From Deltaproteobacteria bacterium (GTDB lineage: Bacteria; Desulfobacterota; DSM-4660; Desulfatiglandales; Desulfatiglandaceae): a stretch of 64,000 nucleotides of DNA. Both the position numbers and the translations under genes were made by a program. The notes beneath the pieces were generated by a model, which was not told where the DNA came from, made no database searches, and saw only the letters and a list, made by a program, of their open reading frames with translations. Of the stretch, positions 35,089-44,241 are shown one piece after another (the stretch's first letter is position 1; each line of letters begins with the position of its first letter). The stretch lies in NCBI GenBank assembly GCA_019307815.1, contig JAFDIV010000005.1, positions 103,470-167,469 of the forward strand, read 5' to 3'.

Positions 35089-36330
35089 CTACCTGGGTCT
35101 CGGATAAACCAGTTTGCCCACAGCAATATCAGGAGGCCCCACGACCACCTTCTTTCCGTCCTGCCACTGAGCCACCACCATGCCGTGGCCTACTTGGATA
35201 CCCGTGGCGGGATCAATCTTGGACCGACCGTAAAGGGTTATGATGTCCATTTTATTGAGTGCAGCCCTTACCTCATCTGTATTAAGGCTTCCTGCCCGCT
35301 CAATGGCCCATTGAAGGACAAGGCCAGCGGCAAATGCCTGTGTACCTCTGAAATCAGTAGGCTTACCCCAGCGTTTCTTATACCAGGCGTTGAACTGGTT
35401 GGCGGTCATGGAGGGGCCGAACCAGTTGGAAAACCTCGAAGGATCTGGCGCATCCATAGGCTCCCACTGAGATGTGGCCGCAGTATATTGGGCCCCTTTG
35501 GGTCCCACAGCTTTCCACCATTCAACTGTGGAAGGGGCGGAACCTAGGGCAAAAAACTTTGTGTAAACCCTCAACTCAGCTGCCTGCTTTGCCAAAAGCA
35601 CACCATCCTTGAAATGAGAACAGGTAAGAATGGCATCTGGTTTTAATCTCTTCACCTTGCTCAATATGGGGGAGAGATCAGTAGGGGGCGAGGGATAAAC
35701 TTCGTCAAAAACCACCTTGAAACCCAGTTCCTTGGCCCATCTTTTGATACCCTTCCGGATAGATAAATTGAAGGGGTTGTCCTCTGTGATTATGGCAACC
35801 GTTTTTATAGGAGGATCAAGTGAGGCCATCAGTTCCATGGTGCTTTTATAATAGTAGGACGATGGAGTCAGGACACCAATTACGTATTTGAAGCCTTGTT
35901 TCCATATCTTGTCTGAGGCGCCAGAATGGGAGAACATTAACTTCCCGTATTTTTCCGTAATGGCAGCCGACGCCAGGGTGAGTGAGCTTCCGTAAGGCCC
36001 GAGCAGAAAATGGACCTTATCTTCGGTGATCAGCTTTTCGGTAAGCTTGATTGTGGTGTCTTTGTCACTCTTGGTGTCGTACCATATTACTTTGACGGGC
36101 AGTTTCCTGCCTTTATCCTTAACAAAGATACCCCCATTCTCATTAACCCACTCTGCCCATAATTTGGCCCCGTGGAGATTCCTCATCCCCAGCACATCAT
36201 ATTTGCCGGTCAATGAGATGGGAAGTCCAACTTTCACGGTTTCCCCGCCTGGTGCCACTGCCGGAAAGACCAACAGCACCAGAGCAAAAACTGCCACTAG
36301 ACACAAGATGTTCTTGATAAACCGTGTCAT
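35089..36330 (-). CDS. livK: Branched-chain/hydrophobic amino-acid ABC transporter substrate-binding protein
   Basis: Periplasmic type I binding protein. It has a signal peptide (FIKNILCLVAVFALVLLVFPAVA), then VKVGLPISLTGKYDVLG, DTKSDKDTTIKLTEKLI, DKVHFLLGPYGSSLTLA, VAIITEDNPFNLSIRKG and later LKPDAILTCSHFKDGVLL, all in family order. The ATG at 36330 is chosen because GGAGG lies 6-7 nt upstream. Ligand identity (branched-chain, aromatic or another carboxylate) cannot be told. It is first in the livKHM unit. Confidence 0.88.
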   Translation of the reverse strand: MTRFIKNILCLVAVFALVLLVFPAVAPGGETVKVGLPISLTGKYDVLGMRNLHGAKLWAEWVNENGGIFVKDKGRKLPVKVIWYDTKSDKDTTIKLTEKLITEDKVHFLLGPYGSSLTLASAAITEKYGKLMFSHSGASDKIWKQGFKYVIGVLTPSSYYYKSTMELMASLDPPIKTVAIITEDNPFNLSIRKGIKRWAKELGFKVVFDEVYPSPPTDLSPILSKVKRLKPDAILTCSHFKDGVLLAKQAAELRVYTKFFALGSAPSTVEWWKAVGPKGAQYTAATSQWEPMDAPDPSRFSNWFGPSMTANQFNAWYKKRWGKPTDFRGTQAFAAGLVLQWAIERAGSLNTDEVRAALNKMDIITLYGRSKIDPATGIQVGHGMVVAQWQDGKKVVVGPPDIAVGKLVYPRPR

Positions 36331-36387
36331 GGCGCCCCTCCTTTTTTGGTTGAGGTTTGTTAATGGTAATGGATAAGAATTTATCAT

Positions 36388-36885
36388 TGTCCCGAGAGCA
36401 GGTCATCTCGTGAGGGACAATACCTTAAATAAAGAGGCATACCCAGGAAGTCTCCTATATACTGAGGGTTCTATGATCAGGGTACTTTCCTATGACTGCT
36501 CCTAAGAGACAGATATTTCCATATAGTTTAACAAGGGAACGGGATGTTCCCCCCGCCTGCGCCGAGGCTTCGGCGGGCAGGGAAGTCGTGTATTTTGGCT
36601 TTGGAACAAGACAGGAGAAGAGACAAGATACGCAGTGACCGTAACCGTGGATGGCATAGGGAACGTAGTGGAGGAAGTTTGCCATTTTCTTGTGAGTAAA
36701 CATGTTACGAAGCTATTTTTTGCATGTATGAGCCTAAGGTGCACCGGTAGGTCGGGTGCTGATAGCTTTATTAGGAAATCTTTACTTGGGCAGACTACAA
36801 AAGTCTAGCAAAGTAGAGACTTGTGTCTAGTTCAATCTAGCAAATTAGTTTGATAAATCAACAAAAAAGTCCTGGGTGGCGATTA
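36388..36885. other. Intergenic stretch with a GC-rich palindrome
   Basis: About 500 bases with no convincing gene on either strand. It should hold the livK promoter. The only clear structure is the hairpin at 36556-36581 (CCTGC-GCCGA / TCGGC-GCAGG, with a small bulge), which resembles the palindromes at 12470-12490 and 24123-24145. Confidence 0.5.
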
Positions 36886-38256
36886 TTACAAGTTATACTC
36901 TCGAATTTTTGACAAGAGCATCGGTCGGCTTATTTCCAGGATCTTGGCTGCTTTTGAGCGGTTTCCCTTGGTGAGCTTGAGGGCCTTTTCAATGAGGTTT
37001 CGCTCGAGACGTTTGGAGGCCTTTTTAAGGGATAGTGTTTCTTGGGGATCATAAAACGAGGAGATATCGTGGGGTCGAGTCATATGGGGAGGCAATTCTG
37101 CTGGGGTAATCCATCGGCCCTGGGCCAGTAAGACGGCTCGCTCTATCACATTTTCCAACTCTCTTACATTGCCAGGCCAGGAATAGGCCATCAGTATGGG
37201 CATGGCCTCTGAGCTTAGGCCCTCAATGTGTTTGTTTAGCTTTTTGTTAAATACATCAATGAAATAACCCACCAGCAGGGGTATATCACCCCGCCTGTCC
37301 CTTAGTGGCGGAAGGTGAATAGTCATCACATTAATTCTGTAGTAGAGATCTTCCCGGAACCGGCCTTCCTTCACCTCCCTATCCAGATCTTTGGATGTGG
37401 CGGCGATGACACGCACATCTATCTTTCTGGAACCGATATCACCAAGGGGCGTAATCTCTTCTTCCTGGAGCACTCTTAATAACTTGACCTGGAGGGGCAA
37501 TGGCAGATCCCCTATTTCATCCAGAAAGATGGTGCCACCGTCAGCCTCTTGGAACCGACCCGGCTTGTCCTTGACCGCATCGGTAAAGGCACCCTTCTTG
37601 TAGCCAAAGAGTTCACTTTCCAAAAGGTTTTCCGGGATGCCCCCACAATTGATACAGACCAAGGGCCCCGATGCCCGGGCGCCGTTTTCATGGATAGCCC
37701 TTGCAATAAGTTCTTTGCCTGTGCCGCTTTCTCCGGTGATGAGCACTGTGGTCTTATGATCTGCTACCTTGCTCACTAGATCCAAAACCCCTGCCATGGC
37801 CTCGCTTCGAGAGATAATATTTCCAAAGGAATACCGTTTACTGATTTTTTCCAACTCCTTTTTTAGTGTGATATTCTCCCTTTTTAGGCGCTCTCTCTCT
37901 TCGGCCTTTTTAAGGGTGAGGAGCACTTCATCTGTCTTGAAGGGCTTGGATATATAGTCGTATGCCCCTTTTTTCATGGCCTCAAGTGCGGTTTCAATGG
38001 TGCCATAGGCAGACATCATGATAACGGTTTTATCCGAAAATCTCTCTTGAGCTGCCTCAAGAAACTGCATTCCATCCATCTCGGGCATTCGGATATCGCA
38101 CAGGATAAAATCGAAGTGGTTTTGGGCCATCATGTCTAATGCCCCTTGGCCATTGGGGGCATCAGATACAACATAACCCGCCTTGGTCAACAAGACCTTT
38201 AGCATGTGGCGCATGTTGTCTTCATCATCGACGATGAGAACCCGCTTTTCAGGCAT
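36886..38256 (-). CDS. Sigma-54-dependent response regulator (NtrC family)
   Basis: Transcription activator with an N-terminal receiver (VLIVDDEDNMR, phospho-acceptor Asp in FILCDIRMPEMDG) and a sigma-54 AAA+ domain. The AAA+ domain has Walker A GESGTGKELIARAIH, GAFTDA loop, GGTIFLDEIGDLP and the R-finger region. A Fis-type helix-turn-helix ends the protein (NRSKAAKILEISRPMLLSKI). The ATG at 38256, preceded by GGAG, overlaps the kinase stop by 8 nt, so the pair is a two-component system. A prepilin peptidase gene follows upstream on the same strand, so a PilR-like role in pilus control is possible but unproven. Confidence 0.9.
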   Translation of the reverse strand: MPEKRVLIVDDEDNMRHMLKVLLTKAGYVVSDAPNGQGALDMMAQNHFDFILCDIRMPEMDGMQFLEAAQERFSDKTVIMMSAYGTIETALEAMKKGAYDYISKPFKTDEVLLTLKKAEERERLKRENITLKKELEKISKRYSFGNIISRSEAMAGVLDLVSKVADHKTTVLITGESGTGKELIARAIHENGARASGPLVCINCGGIPENLLESELFGYKKGAFTDAVKDKPGRFQEADGGTIFLDEIGDLPLPLQVKLLRVLQEEEITPLGDIGSRKIDVRVIAATSKDLDREVKEGRFREDLYYRINVMTIHLPPLRDRRGDIPLLVGYFIDVFNKKLNKHIEGLSSEAMPILMAYSWPGNVRELENVIERAVLLAQGRWITPAELPPHMTRPHDISSFYDPQETLSLKKASKRLERNLIEKALKLTKGNRSKAAKILEISRPMLLSKIREYNL

Positions 38257-39826
38257 TGCTTTCTCCTGCCTGGTCTTTTTTCGTCTTTGAAAGAAGAGGG
38301 AGGCAGACACTCACAGTGGTCCCTTCTCCATATGAGCTTTCTGCCCGAATAGTGCCTCCCATTTGTTCTATTATTCTATAAGATACCGAGAGACCCAACC
38401 CTGTGCCTTTACCAGGCTCTTTTGTGGAATAGAAGGGATCGAATATCCGCTCAATGGCTTCGCTGGCAATGCCACAGCCCGTATCACTGAACTGGACTGT
38501 TATGGTATTTCGCCCATTTTGGGTCATGATGGATAGCCTGTGGTCTGTATGCTGTTCATTCGTTTTACGTTTCTCTTCAATGGCATCGGCAGCATTCAGA
38601 ATAATATTTACGAATACCTGTTTGAGGTAACCTGGGTCTCCAAGCACCGTGTCATCAGGGGATTTGAAATCCTGCTCGATTATAATACCCTTCATAAGAG
38701 GCTGGGGTTTCAACATCTCAATGGTTTCCACCAAAAGGTCGTGAATTTTAATGGGTTGAGGGGCACCAGTAGATGGACGTGAGAAGTCCAGTAGCTGCCT
38801 GATGATTGTGTTTATTCTGTTGATTTCCGACTCGCATCGCACTAGGGAATCCCGAACCTCTTCGGCCGAAAGTTCACCATTCTTGATCAGATCAATATAC
38901 CCCAATACGATCCCAACAGGGTTTCCGATTTCATGGGCAATCCCAGCGGCAAGTTTTCCCACTGAGGCCAGTTTTTCAGATCGGATCACTTCTTGTTGTG
39001 TCTTGCGCAGTTGCTCATTGGCCTCTTGCAATGAGGCGATGTGGGTCTGCAACTCCTTCTTGTTTTCCTCAAGCCTGTTGAGCATCATTTTTAGGGAGTG
39101 GAATAGTTGTCCGATTTCATTCCTCGAGCTTTCGGTAGGAAAAGGCAATGGTTCACCTCCCTTGAACTGTTGGGTGACCTTTAAGAGTTTATGGATGGGT
39201 TTGACCACGGTCCGGGAAAGCAGGTACATGCCTGCTGCGAGCAGAATAATTGTATTGAGCAGGATATAGATCAGGATAATCTTTTCAGATTGACGGAGAT
39301 GGCCGTAGAGATCCGTTAGATGGGAGCAAACGGTCAATGCCCCCACTGTCCTCCCTTGTGATCGCACTGGCATGGATATCTTTACATTTTCATAACCCAG
39401 CCAGATGACCGCCCACGTGCTTCCGTAAAAGGCATTGGAGCCTTTTTCGGTCACAAGGGCTTGGTGGCAGAGGGCTATAGCCTCTTCTTTGCCCTGTTTC
39501 CATGGGCCCAAGGCCCACTCCCCCTGGCCGCTGGCCGGGATGAAAAGCATCTCGGAGAATGATCCCTTGCCTAAGAGTTTTTCAATCTCTTTTTTGAATG
39601 GGGTGTGTACAGGCAATGTCTCGTTAATACCGTGGTCTGCTATTTGCCTTCCCAGCCATTGAGATAGTGCATTTGCCAATATGGTTCCTTCTTGGATTCG
39701 GGAACGGATTAGGTCATTTTCGGCCAACCGCACCGTAACAGCATTTATGAGTAACATGGCCGACAGGATTAATAGGATCAGGTTGGCCAGTATCCCGGTC
39801 CTTAGGCTGTAAAACAGTTTACGCAC
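38249..39826 (-). CDS. Membrane sensor histidine kinase
   Basis: 525 residues. Membrane helix about 11-31, extracytoplasmic sensor domain (about 32-175), second helix (about 180-205), HAMP, coiled-coil linker (LQTHIASLQEANEQLRKTQQ) and HisKA with AAGIAHEIGNPVGIVLGYI (phospho-His). HATPase follows with VNIILNAADAIEE, FSDTGCGIA and GTGLGLSVSYRI. It directly precedes and overlaps the NtrC-type regulator and is its likely partner. The sensor domain is not recognised and gives no clue to the signal. It starts 11 nt after the pilD stop. Confidence 0.9.
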   Translation of the reverse strand: MRKLFYSLRTGILANLILLILSAMLLINAVTVRLAENDLIRSRIQEGTILANALSQWLGRQIADHGINETLPVHTPFKKEIEKLLGKGSFSEMLFIPASGQGEWALGPWKQGKEEAIALCHQALVTEKGSNAFYGSTWAVIWLGYENVKISMPVRSQGRTVGALTVCSHLTDLYGHLRQSEKIILIYILLNTIILLAAGMYLLSRTVVKPIHKLLKVTQQFKGGEPLPFPTESSRNEIGQLFHSLKMMLNRLEENKKELQTHIASLQEANEQLRKTQQEVIRSEKLASVGKLAAGIAHEIGNPVGIVLGYIDLIKNGELSAEEVRDSLVRCESEINRINTIIRQLLDFSRPSTGAPQPIKIHDLLVETIEMLKPQPLMKGIIIEQDFKSPDDTVLGDPGYLKQVFVNIILNAADAIEEKRKTNEQHTDHRLSIMTQNGRNTITVQFSDTGCGIASEAIERIFDPFYSTKEPGKGTGLGLSVSYRIIEQMGGTIRAESSYGEGTTVSVCLPLLSKTKKDQAGESNA

Positions 39827-39837
39827 GGTGCGCTCCT

Positions 39838-40614
39838 TTAAAAAAACAATCTACTGTACCATTGGAGGATCATGCTTCCGAAAAAGAAATAGATAAGGGT
39901 CCCCATAGCCAAAAAGGGCCCGAATGGAATTCTTACACCATAGCCCTTTCCGGTTATGAGCAGGGCACCTCCTCCTATTATGGTACCGGCCAACGAAGAG
40001 ACGAGCACAATGAAAGGCAGGGCCTTCCATCCCATCCATGCTCCTATCATGGCCAGAAGCTTTATGTCTCCACCTCCCATTCCTTCTCTTCCTGTGAGCT
40101 TTTCAAAGATGATGGCTATGACAAGAAGGGCCCCACCTCCAGCAACGATTCCTATTACAGAGTCTATCCAGGAAACAGAGATAAGGAAAAATGAGCTCAG
40201 GAATCCGACTGCAATGCCTGGCAGAGACACCACATCCGGTATAATCTGATGGTGCAGGTCAATAAAGGTAATTACCACTAGAGAGCCGGTAAAGAGAAGG
40301 TATAAGATATATTGATAACTAGCGCCATATCTGATAAACAAGGCAAGGCTGATGAGTCCCATGCTCAGTTCCACCAGTGGATACTGGGCGGATATGGGAT
40401 GCCCACATACCCTGCACTTTCCTTTTAAAAGGAGATAACTGAGCAGAGGGATGTTGTCATAAAACTTGATCTGCTGGCCACAATGTGGGCAGCTTGATGG
40501 AGGACATACTATGGATCTTCCCAAAGGCAGACGATAGATACAGACATTGGCAAAGCTGCCAAGGGCCAGCCCAAATAGAAACGAAAATATTGTTAATATG
40601 GCATCCGGGTTCAT
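39838..40614 (-). CDS. pilD: Prepilin peptidase (type IV leader peptidase, A24)
   Basis: Membrane aspartic protease that cleaves and N-methylates type IV pilin or type II secretion pseudopilin leaders. The N-terminal domain has LGSFANVCIYRLP and paired CxxC zinc motifs (CPHCGQQ and CRVCGHP). The catalytic aspartates lie in FIDLHHQIIPD and GGGDIKLLAMIGAW. About 8 membrane helices; length 258 is standard. It heads a minus-strand unit with the histidine kinase and regulator downstream. No pilin genes are in the window. Confidence 0.92.
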   Translation of the reverse strand: MNPDAILTIFSFLFGLALGSFANVCIYRLPLGRSIVCPPSSCPHCGQQIKFYDNIPLLSYLLLKGKCRVCGHPISAQYPLVELSMGLISLALFIRYGASYQYILYLLFTGSLVVITFIDLHHQIIPDVVSLPGIAVGFLSSFFLISVSWIDSVIGIVAGGGALLVIAIIFEKLTGREGMGGGDIKLLAMIGAWMGWKALPFIVLVSSLAGTIIGGGALLITGKGYGVRIPFGPFLAMGTLIYFFFGSMILQWYSRLFF

Positions 40615-40652
40615 AAATAGTTCCTTTCACACTGCATGAGGTCGGGCTTGTA

Positions 40653-41261
40653 ATGAAGAAACGATATCCCCTTTTACTCTCCATTAATCCTGATAACCCT
40701 CAGCAGCGCCTGATACACCGGGTCTGCGAGGTCCTGGAACAAGGGGGGTTGATTGCCTATCCTACGGATACATTCTATGGCATCGGATGTGATCTATATA
40801 ACAAAAAAGGTATCCAATTGATATATCGGCTCAAAAATCGGCCGCTAAAAAAACCCTTTTCATTTATTTGTGATAGCCTTAAGGAGGTCAGCCGTTATGC
40901 AAAAGTGAGCAACTTTGCTTATAAGACCATGAAACGCCTCTTACCCGGACCCTATACCTTCATTCTGGAGGGGACAAGGCTGGTGCCAAAGATTATGCTT
41001 ACCAAGAGAAAGACGGTTGGTATCCGAGTCCCTGACAACAAGATTTGCCTTGCCTTAGTGAGGACCTTTGGTCGCCCCATCATCAGCACCAGTGCAAAGC
41101 AAAGTGATGCGAGAGCAATACAAGAGGTGTATGGGGCTTATCTTGGGGCGGTAATTGACGGCGGTCCCCTATATCCAGAGCCTTCCAGTGTGGTTTCCTT
41201 GATCGGCGACAAACCGGAGGTAATTCGAGCAGGAAAGGGCGATGTCAGTATGTTTCTGTAA
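40653..41261 (+). CDS. YrdC-fold protein (YciO/Sua5 type)
   Basis: Member of the YrdC/Sua5 family, which includes threonylcarbamoyl-AMP synthase for tRNA t6A37. Key blocks are GGLIAYPTDTFYGIGCD, RLKNRPLKKPFSFIC, LLPGPYTFILEGT, VGIRVPDN, PIISTSAKQSD and IDGGPLYPEPSSVV. Length about 202 and the RLKNRPLKKPF version of the substrate loop place it nearer YciO than TsaC. Whether it synthesises TC-AMP cannot be settled by eye. It is divergent from pilD and its end overlaps sppA by 17 nt on the other strand. Confidence 0.82.
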   Translation: MKKRYPLLLSINPDNPQQRLIHRVCEVLEQGGLIAYPTDTFYGIGCDLYNKKGIQLIYRLKNRPLKKPFSFICDSLKEVSRYAKVSNFAYKTMKRLLPGPYTFILEGTRLVPKIMLTKRKTVGIRVPDNKICLALVRTFGRPIISTSAKQSDARAIQEVYGAYLGAVIDGGPLYPEPSSVVSLIGDKPEVIRAGKGDVSMFL

Positions 41262-42162
41262 CGGCTGATTGGAGTGGACCAGGCCACATATATTGGATCC
41301 GGCCTTGAGAACTTTTCAACAGGCGGAGAAGGGAGTGGGCAGCCTTATCGAAAAGGGCGTCCCAGAGGCCGATTTTCTTTTTGCGCGGATAAATTAGCGT
41401 AGGCTCACCCTTAATTCCTGTCATCCGTTTTGCAAGCTCCACAGCGTCTTGGAAGTTGCCCAACATGTCTATCAGCCCCAGCTTTTTGGCCTGGGCACCG
41501 GAAAGAATTCTTCCGTCAGCAATTTTTTGCACTTTTTCAACCGGCAATTTTCGTCCTTCTGCCACTGCAGTAACAAACTGGCTCTGAATATCGGTGATAA
41601 GATCTTGAAGCAACTTTTTTTCTCTTTCAGTCAGCTTGCGGTGGGGGGAACCGATGTCCTTAAACTCACCGCTTTTGAGCACTTCAAGACCTACTCCTAT
41701 CTTTTTGAGAAGCTCTTCAACTTGGACAAATTCCATGATGACCCCAATACTCCCTGTGAGGGTGCCGGGGTTTGCCACGATCTTATCTGCTGCTGAAGCA
41801 ATATAGTAGCCTCCTGAGGCAGCTACTGAGCCCATGGATACGATGACCTTCTTTTTTTGCCGGGTCCTACGTACTTCTCGATAGATTTCCTGGCTGGGCC
41901 CCACCCCGCCTCCAGGGGAGTCGATCCTCAAGATAATGGCCTTGATCCCCTTGTTCTTTTTGAAGCGGATGAGATCAGAGATAATAGGTTGGGCGTTTGT
42001 TATGGGACCTTCAATTGGGATGACACCGATCTTGTCACCAAAGGCTATCTTGGGCGAGCTTCCGATTTTTTTTATTATGAGCACTGAGGCGAGCCCCAGC
42101 ACAATGCCTACGATCAGGACAATGAGAATAACGGTCAAGAAGGTTTGTTTTTTTTGCGGCAT
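41245..42162 (-). CDS. sppA: Signal peptide peptidase SppA, short form
   Basis: Membrane-anchored serine protease that degrades cleaved signal peptides. N-terminal helix FLTVILIVLIVGIVLGLASV, then IPIEGPI, ILRIDSPGGGVGPSQEIYRE, the nucleophile region GSVAASGGYYIASAAD (Ser) and the catalytic Lys in LEVLKSGEFKDIGSP. It is the 36-kDa type, a single protease domain of about 305 residues, unlike the double-length E. coli form. It starts 9 nt after the rpsA stop and belongs to that transcription unit. Confidence 0.92.
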   Translation of the reverse strand: MPQKKQTFLTVILIVLIVGIVLGLASVLIIKKIGSSPKIAFGDKIGVIPIEGPITNAQPIISDLIRFKKNKGIKAIILRIDSPGGGVGPSQEIYREVRRTRQKKKVIVSMGSVAASGGYYIASAADKIVANPGTLTGSIGVIMEFVQVEELLKKIGVGLEVLKSGEFKDIGSPHRKLTEREKKLLQDLITDIQSQFVTAVAEGRKLPVEKVQKIADGRILSGAQAKKLGLIDMLGNFQDAVELAKRMTGIKGEPTLIYPRKKKIGLWDALFDKAAHSLLRLLKSSQGRIQYMWPGPLQSAVTETY

Positions 42163-42171
42163 CTCTCGGTT

Positions 42172-44160
42172 TTATGTGGTGGATTCCTTTTCGTCTTCGG
42201 TTGGAGTATCCTCCAGGGGCTCACTTTCTGCTTTGGGGCCTTCACCTTCTTCCACAGACTCGACTGCCTCGACCTCAGAGGATTGGGCCTCTGTTTTTTC
42301 TTGCGTTTCCGGTTCTTGGGGCCGGATCTGACGCTGAAGGTTCATCATTTCTTCCCTTAGCAGTTCCCCTAAGTTCGAGGTGGCCTCTCTTCGGCTGCCC
42401 AAATAGCTTTTGTAGGCATCCTTGTCTGATGCCTCCTCCAATTTTCTGAGGGAAAGACCGATCTTTTTTTCCTGGGGTGAGACACTGATGACCTGGGCCT
42501 GAATCACATCATCTACTTGGAATTTGGAAAGGGCACTGCCCCGTTTGTCCTTCGGGACCTCAGATACATGAATCAGACCTTCAATTCCTTCTTCCAGTTC
42601 TACAAAGATTCCAAAGTCTGTAATATTAGTGACCGTGCCAGTGACCCGTGTTCCGGGTTTGTATTTTTCGGGAATTTCCGTCCATGGATCGGGTGTAAGC
42701 TGCTTAATGCCAAGGGAAAATCGCTCATTTTCCTTGTCTATCTTTAGCACGATTGCCTGGACTTCCTGCCCCTTTTTGTAGATTTCAGAAGGGTGCTTGA
42801 TACGTTTTGTCCAAGAGATATCTGATATATGTACCAATCCGTCGATCCCTTCATCGATCCCGATGAAGATCCCAAAATCCGTGATGTTTTTGATTTTTCC
42901 TTCTATTGTGGTTCCCACAGGATATTTTTCCGCAATGACATCCCAAGGATTAGGCTCCACCTGCTTCATGCCCAATGAGATCCGTTTCCTCTCTACGTCG
43001 ATATTCAGAACCATAGCATCGACAATATCTCCCACCTTTAACAATTGAGAGGGATGCCTTATCTTGCGGGTCCATGACATCTCTGAGATGTGAATGAGTC
43101 CTTCTACGCCCGGTTCTACCTCAACGAATGCCCCGTAATCCGTAAGACTCACAACGCGACCAGTTATTTTAGTGCCTACAGGGTACTTTTGATCAGCGTT
43201 CAGCCATGGATCAGGAGTAAGTTGCTTGACACCTAAGGAGACCCTTTCCTTTTCCCCGTCAAAATGGAGCACCTTTACGGTGATTTTGTCGCCTATTTGA
43301 TATAGCTGGGAGGGATGACTGACCCTACCCCAAGACAGGTCAGTGATGTGGACAAGGCCGTCTATGCCGCCGAGGTCTACAAAGATTCCATAGTCTGTTA
43401 CGTTTTTGACCGTGCCTTCCAGTACGGCTCCATCTTCCAATTTTTCCAAGGTCTTTTCTCGAAGGGCCATCCGCTCGGCTTCCAATATGGCCCGACGGGA
43501 CAGGACGATGTTTCCTCTTCGTTTGTTGTATTTTACAATCTTGAACTCATGCTCTGTCCCCACCAGGGAATCCATATCCCTTACAGGTCTGAGGTCCACC
43601 TGGGAGCCAGGTAGAAAGGCAGGCAGCCCCACATCAACCGATAGCCCTCCCTTAACCCTGGACTTGATGACCCCCTTAATGGTACCGTCGCGCTCATAGA
43701 TTTCTCGTATTTGATCCCAAACCTTTATCTTTGCTGCCTTCTCTTTGGACAGAATTATAATGCCTTCTTCGTCTTCCTTTCTCTCTAGAAGGACATCTAC
43801 CTTCTCACCCACCTTGGCCGTGATATTACCGTTTTCATCTTGGAATTCGTGAATGGGAATCTGGCCCTCGGACTTATAACCGATATCCACAAGCACATAT
43901 TCCTTGTCGATTTGGACAATTTCCCCCCTGACTACCTCACCTTCTTGGATAGTCCGAAGGCTCTCTTCATATAGTTCGAGGAAATTATTCCCTTCCGGTG
44001 CCGCCTCTTCCTTTGGTGGGCCCTGATCCTCCTGCTTTTCAGGATCTTCGGTTACATTATCTGTTGGATCCGGGTTTTCGGTGTGATCAGTTGCCATTTC
44101 TGCAATTTCGTCTGTTCCTTTCTCCATTAAACCAAGTACCCCCTCAATCGTTTTGCCCAC
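42172..44160 (-). CDS. rpsA: 30S ribosomal protein S1 with acidic N- and C-terminal extensions
   Basis: RNA-binding ribosomal protein that helps mRNA recruitment. Six S1 OB domains are visible as repeats of the type GTxxxGxVxxxxDYGxFVxxxxGxxGLxHxSxxSW, for example GIFVDLGGIDGLVHITDLSW, GAFVEVEPGVEGLIHISEMS and GIFVELEEGIEGLIHVSEVP. An acidic N-terminal extension (TENPDPTDNVTEDPEKQE) and an acidic Glu/Ser tail of about 45 residues are present. A GTG at 44160 gives the longest frame; ATG at 44127, with GAGGGGG upstream, or ATG at 44097 are plausible. It follows cmk, the usual pairing in proteobacteria. Confidence 0.94.
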   Translation of the reverse strand: MGKTIEGVLGLMEKGTDEIAEMATDHTENPDPTDNVTEDPEKQEDQGPPKEEAAPEGNNFLELYEESLRTIQEGEVVRGEIVQIDKEYVLVDIGYKSEGQIPIHEFQDENGNITAKVGEKVDVLLERKEDEEGIIILSKEKAAKIKVWDQIREIYERDGTIKGVIKSRVKGGLSVDVGLPAFLPGSQVDLRPVRDMDSLVGTEHEFKIVKYNKRRGNIVLSRRAILEAERMALREKTLEKLEDGAVLEGTVKNVTDYGIFVDLGGIDGLVHITDLSWGRVSHPSQLYQIGDKITVKVLHFDGEKERVSLGVKQLTPDPWLNADQKYPVGTKITGRVVSLTDYGAFVEVEPGVEGLIHISEMSWTRKIRHPSQLLKVGDIVDAMVLNIDVERKRISLGMKQVEPNPWDVIAEKYPVGTTIEGKIKNITDFGIFIGIDEGIDGLVHISDISWTKRIKHPSEIYKKGQEVQAIVLKIDKENERFSLGIKQLTPDPWTEIPEKYKPGTRVTGTVTNITDFGIFVELEEGIEGLIHVSEVPKDKRGSALSKFQVDDVIQAQVISVSPQEKKIGLSLRKLEEASDKDAYKSYLGSRREATSNLGELLREEMMNLQRQIRPQEPETQEKTEAQSSEVEAVESVEEGEGPKAESEPLEDTPTEDEKESTT

Positions 44161-44241
44161 ATTGGACTAAATACCAAACGTTATCAAAAGCCAGGGATAA
44201 CTTCAAGCACTTATTTCGCCTAGAATCCCACTATTCCTGCG

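Noticed and set aside
36455..36744. Open frames before livK
   Set aside because: They cross the GC-rich palindrome, lack ribosome sites and resemble no family.
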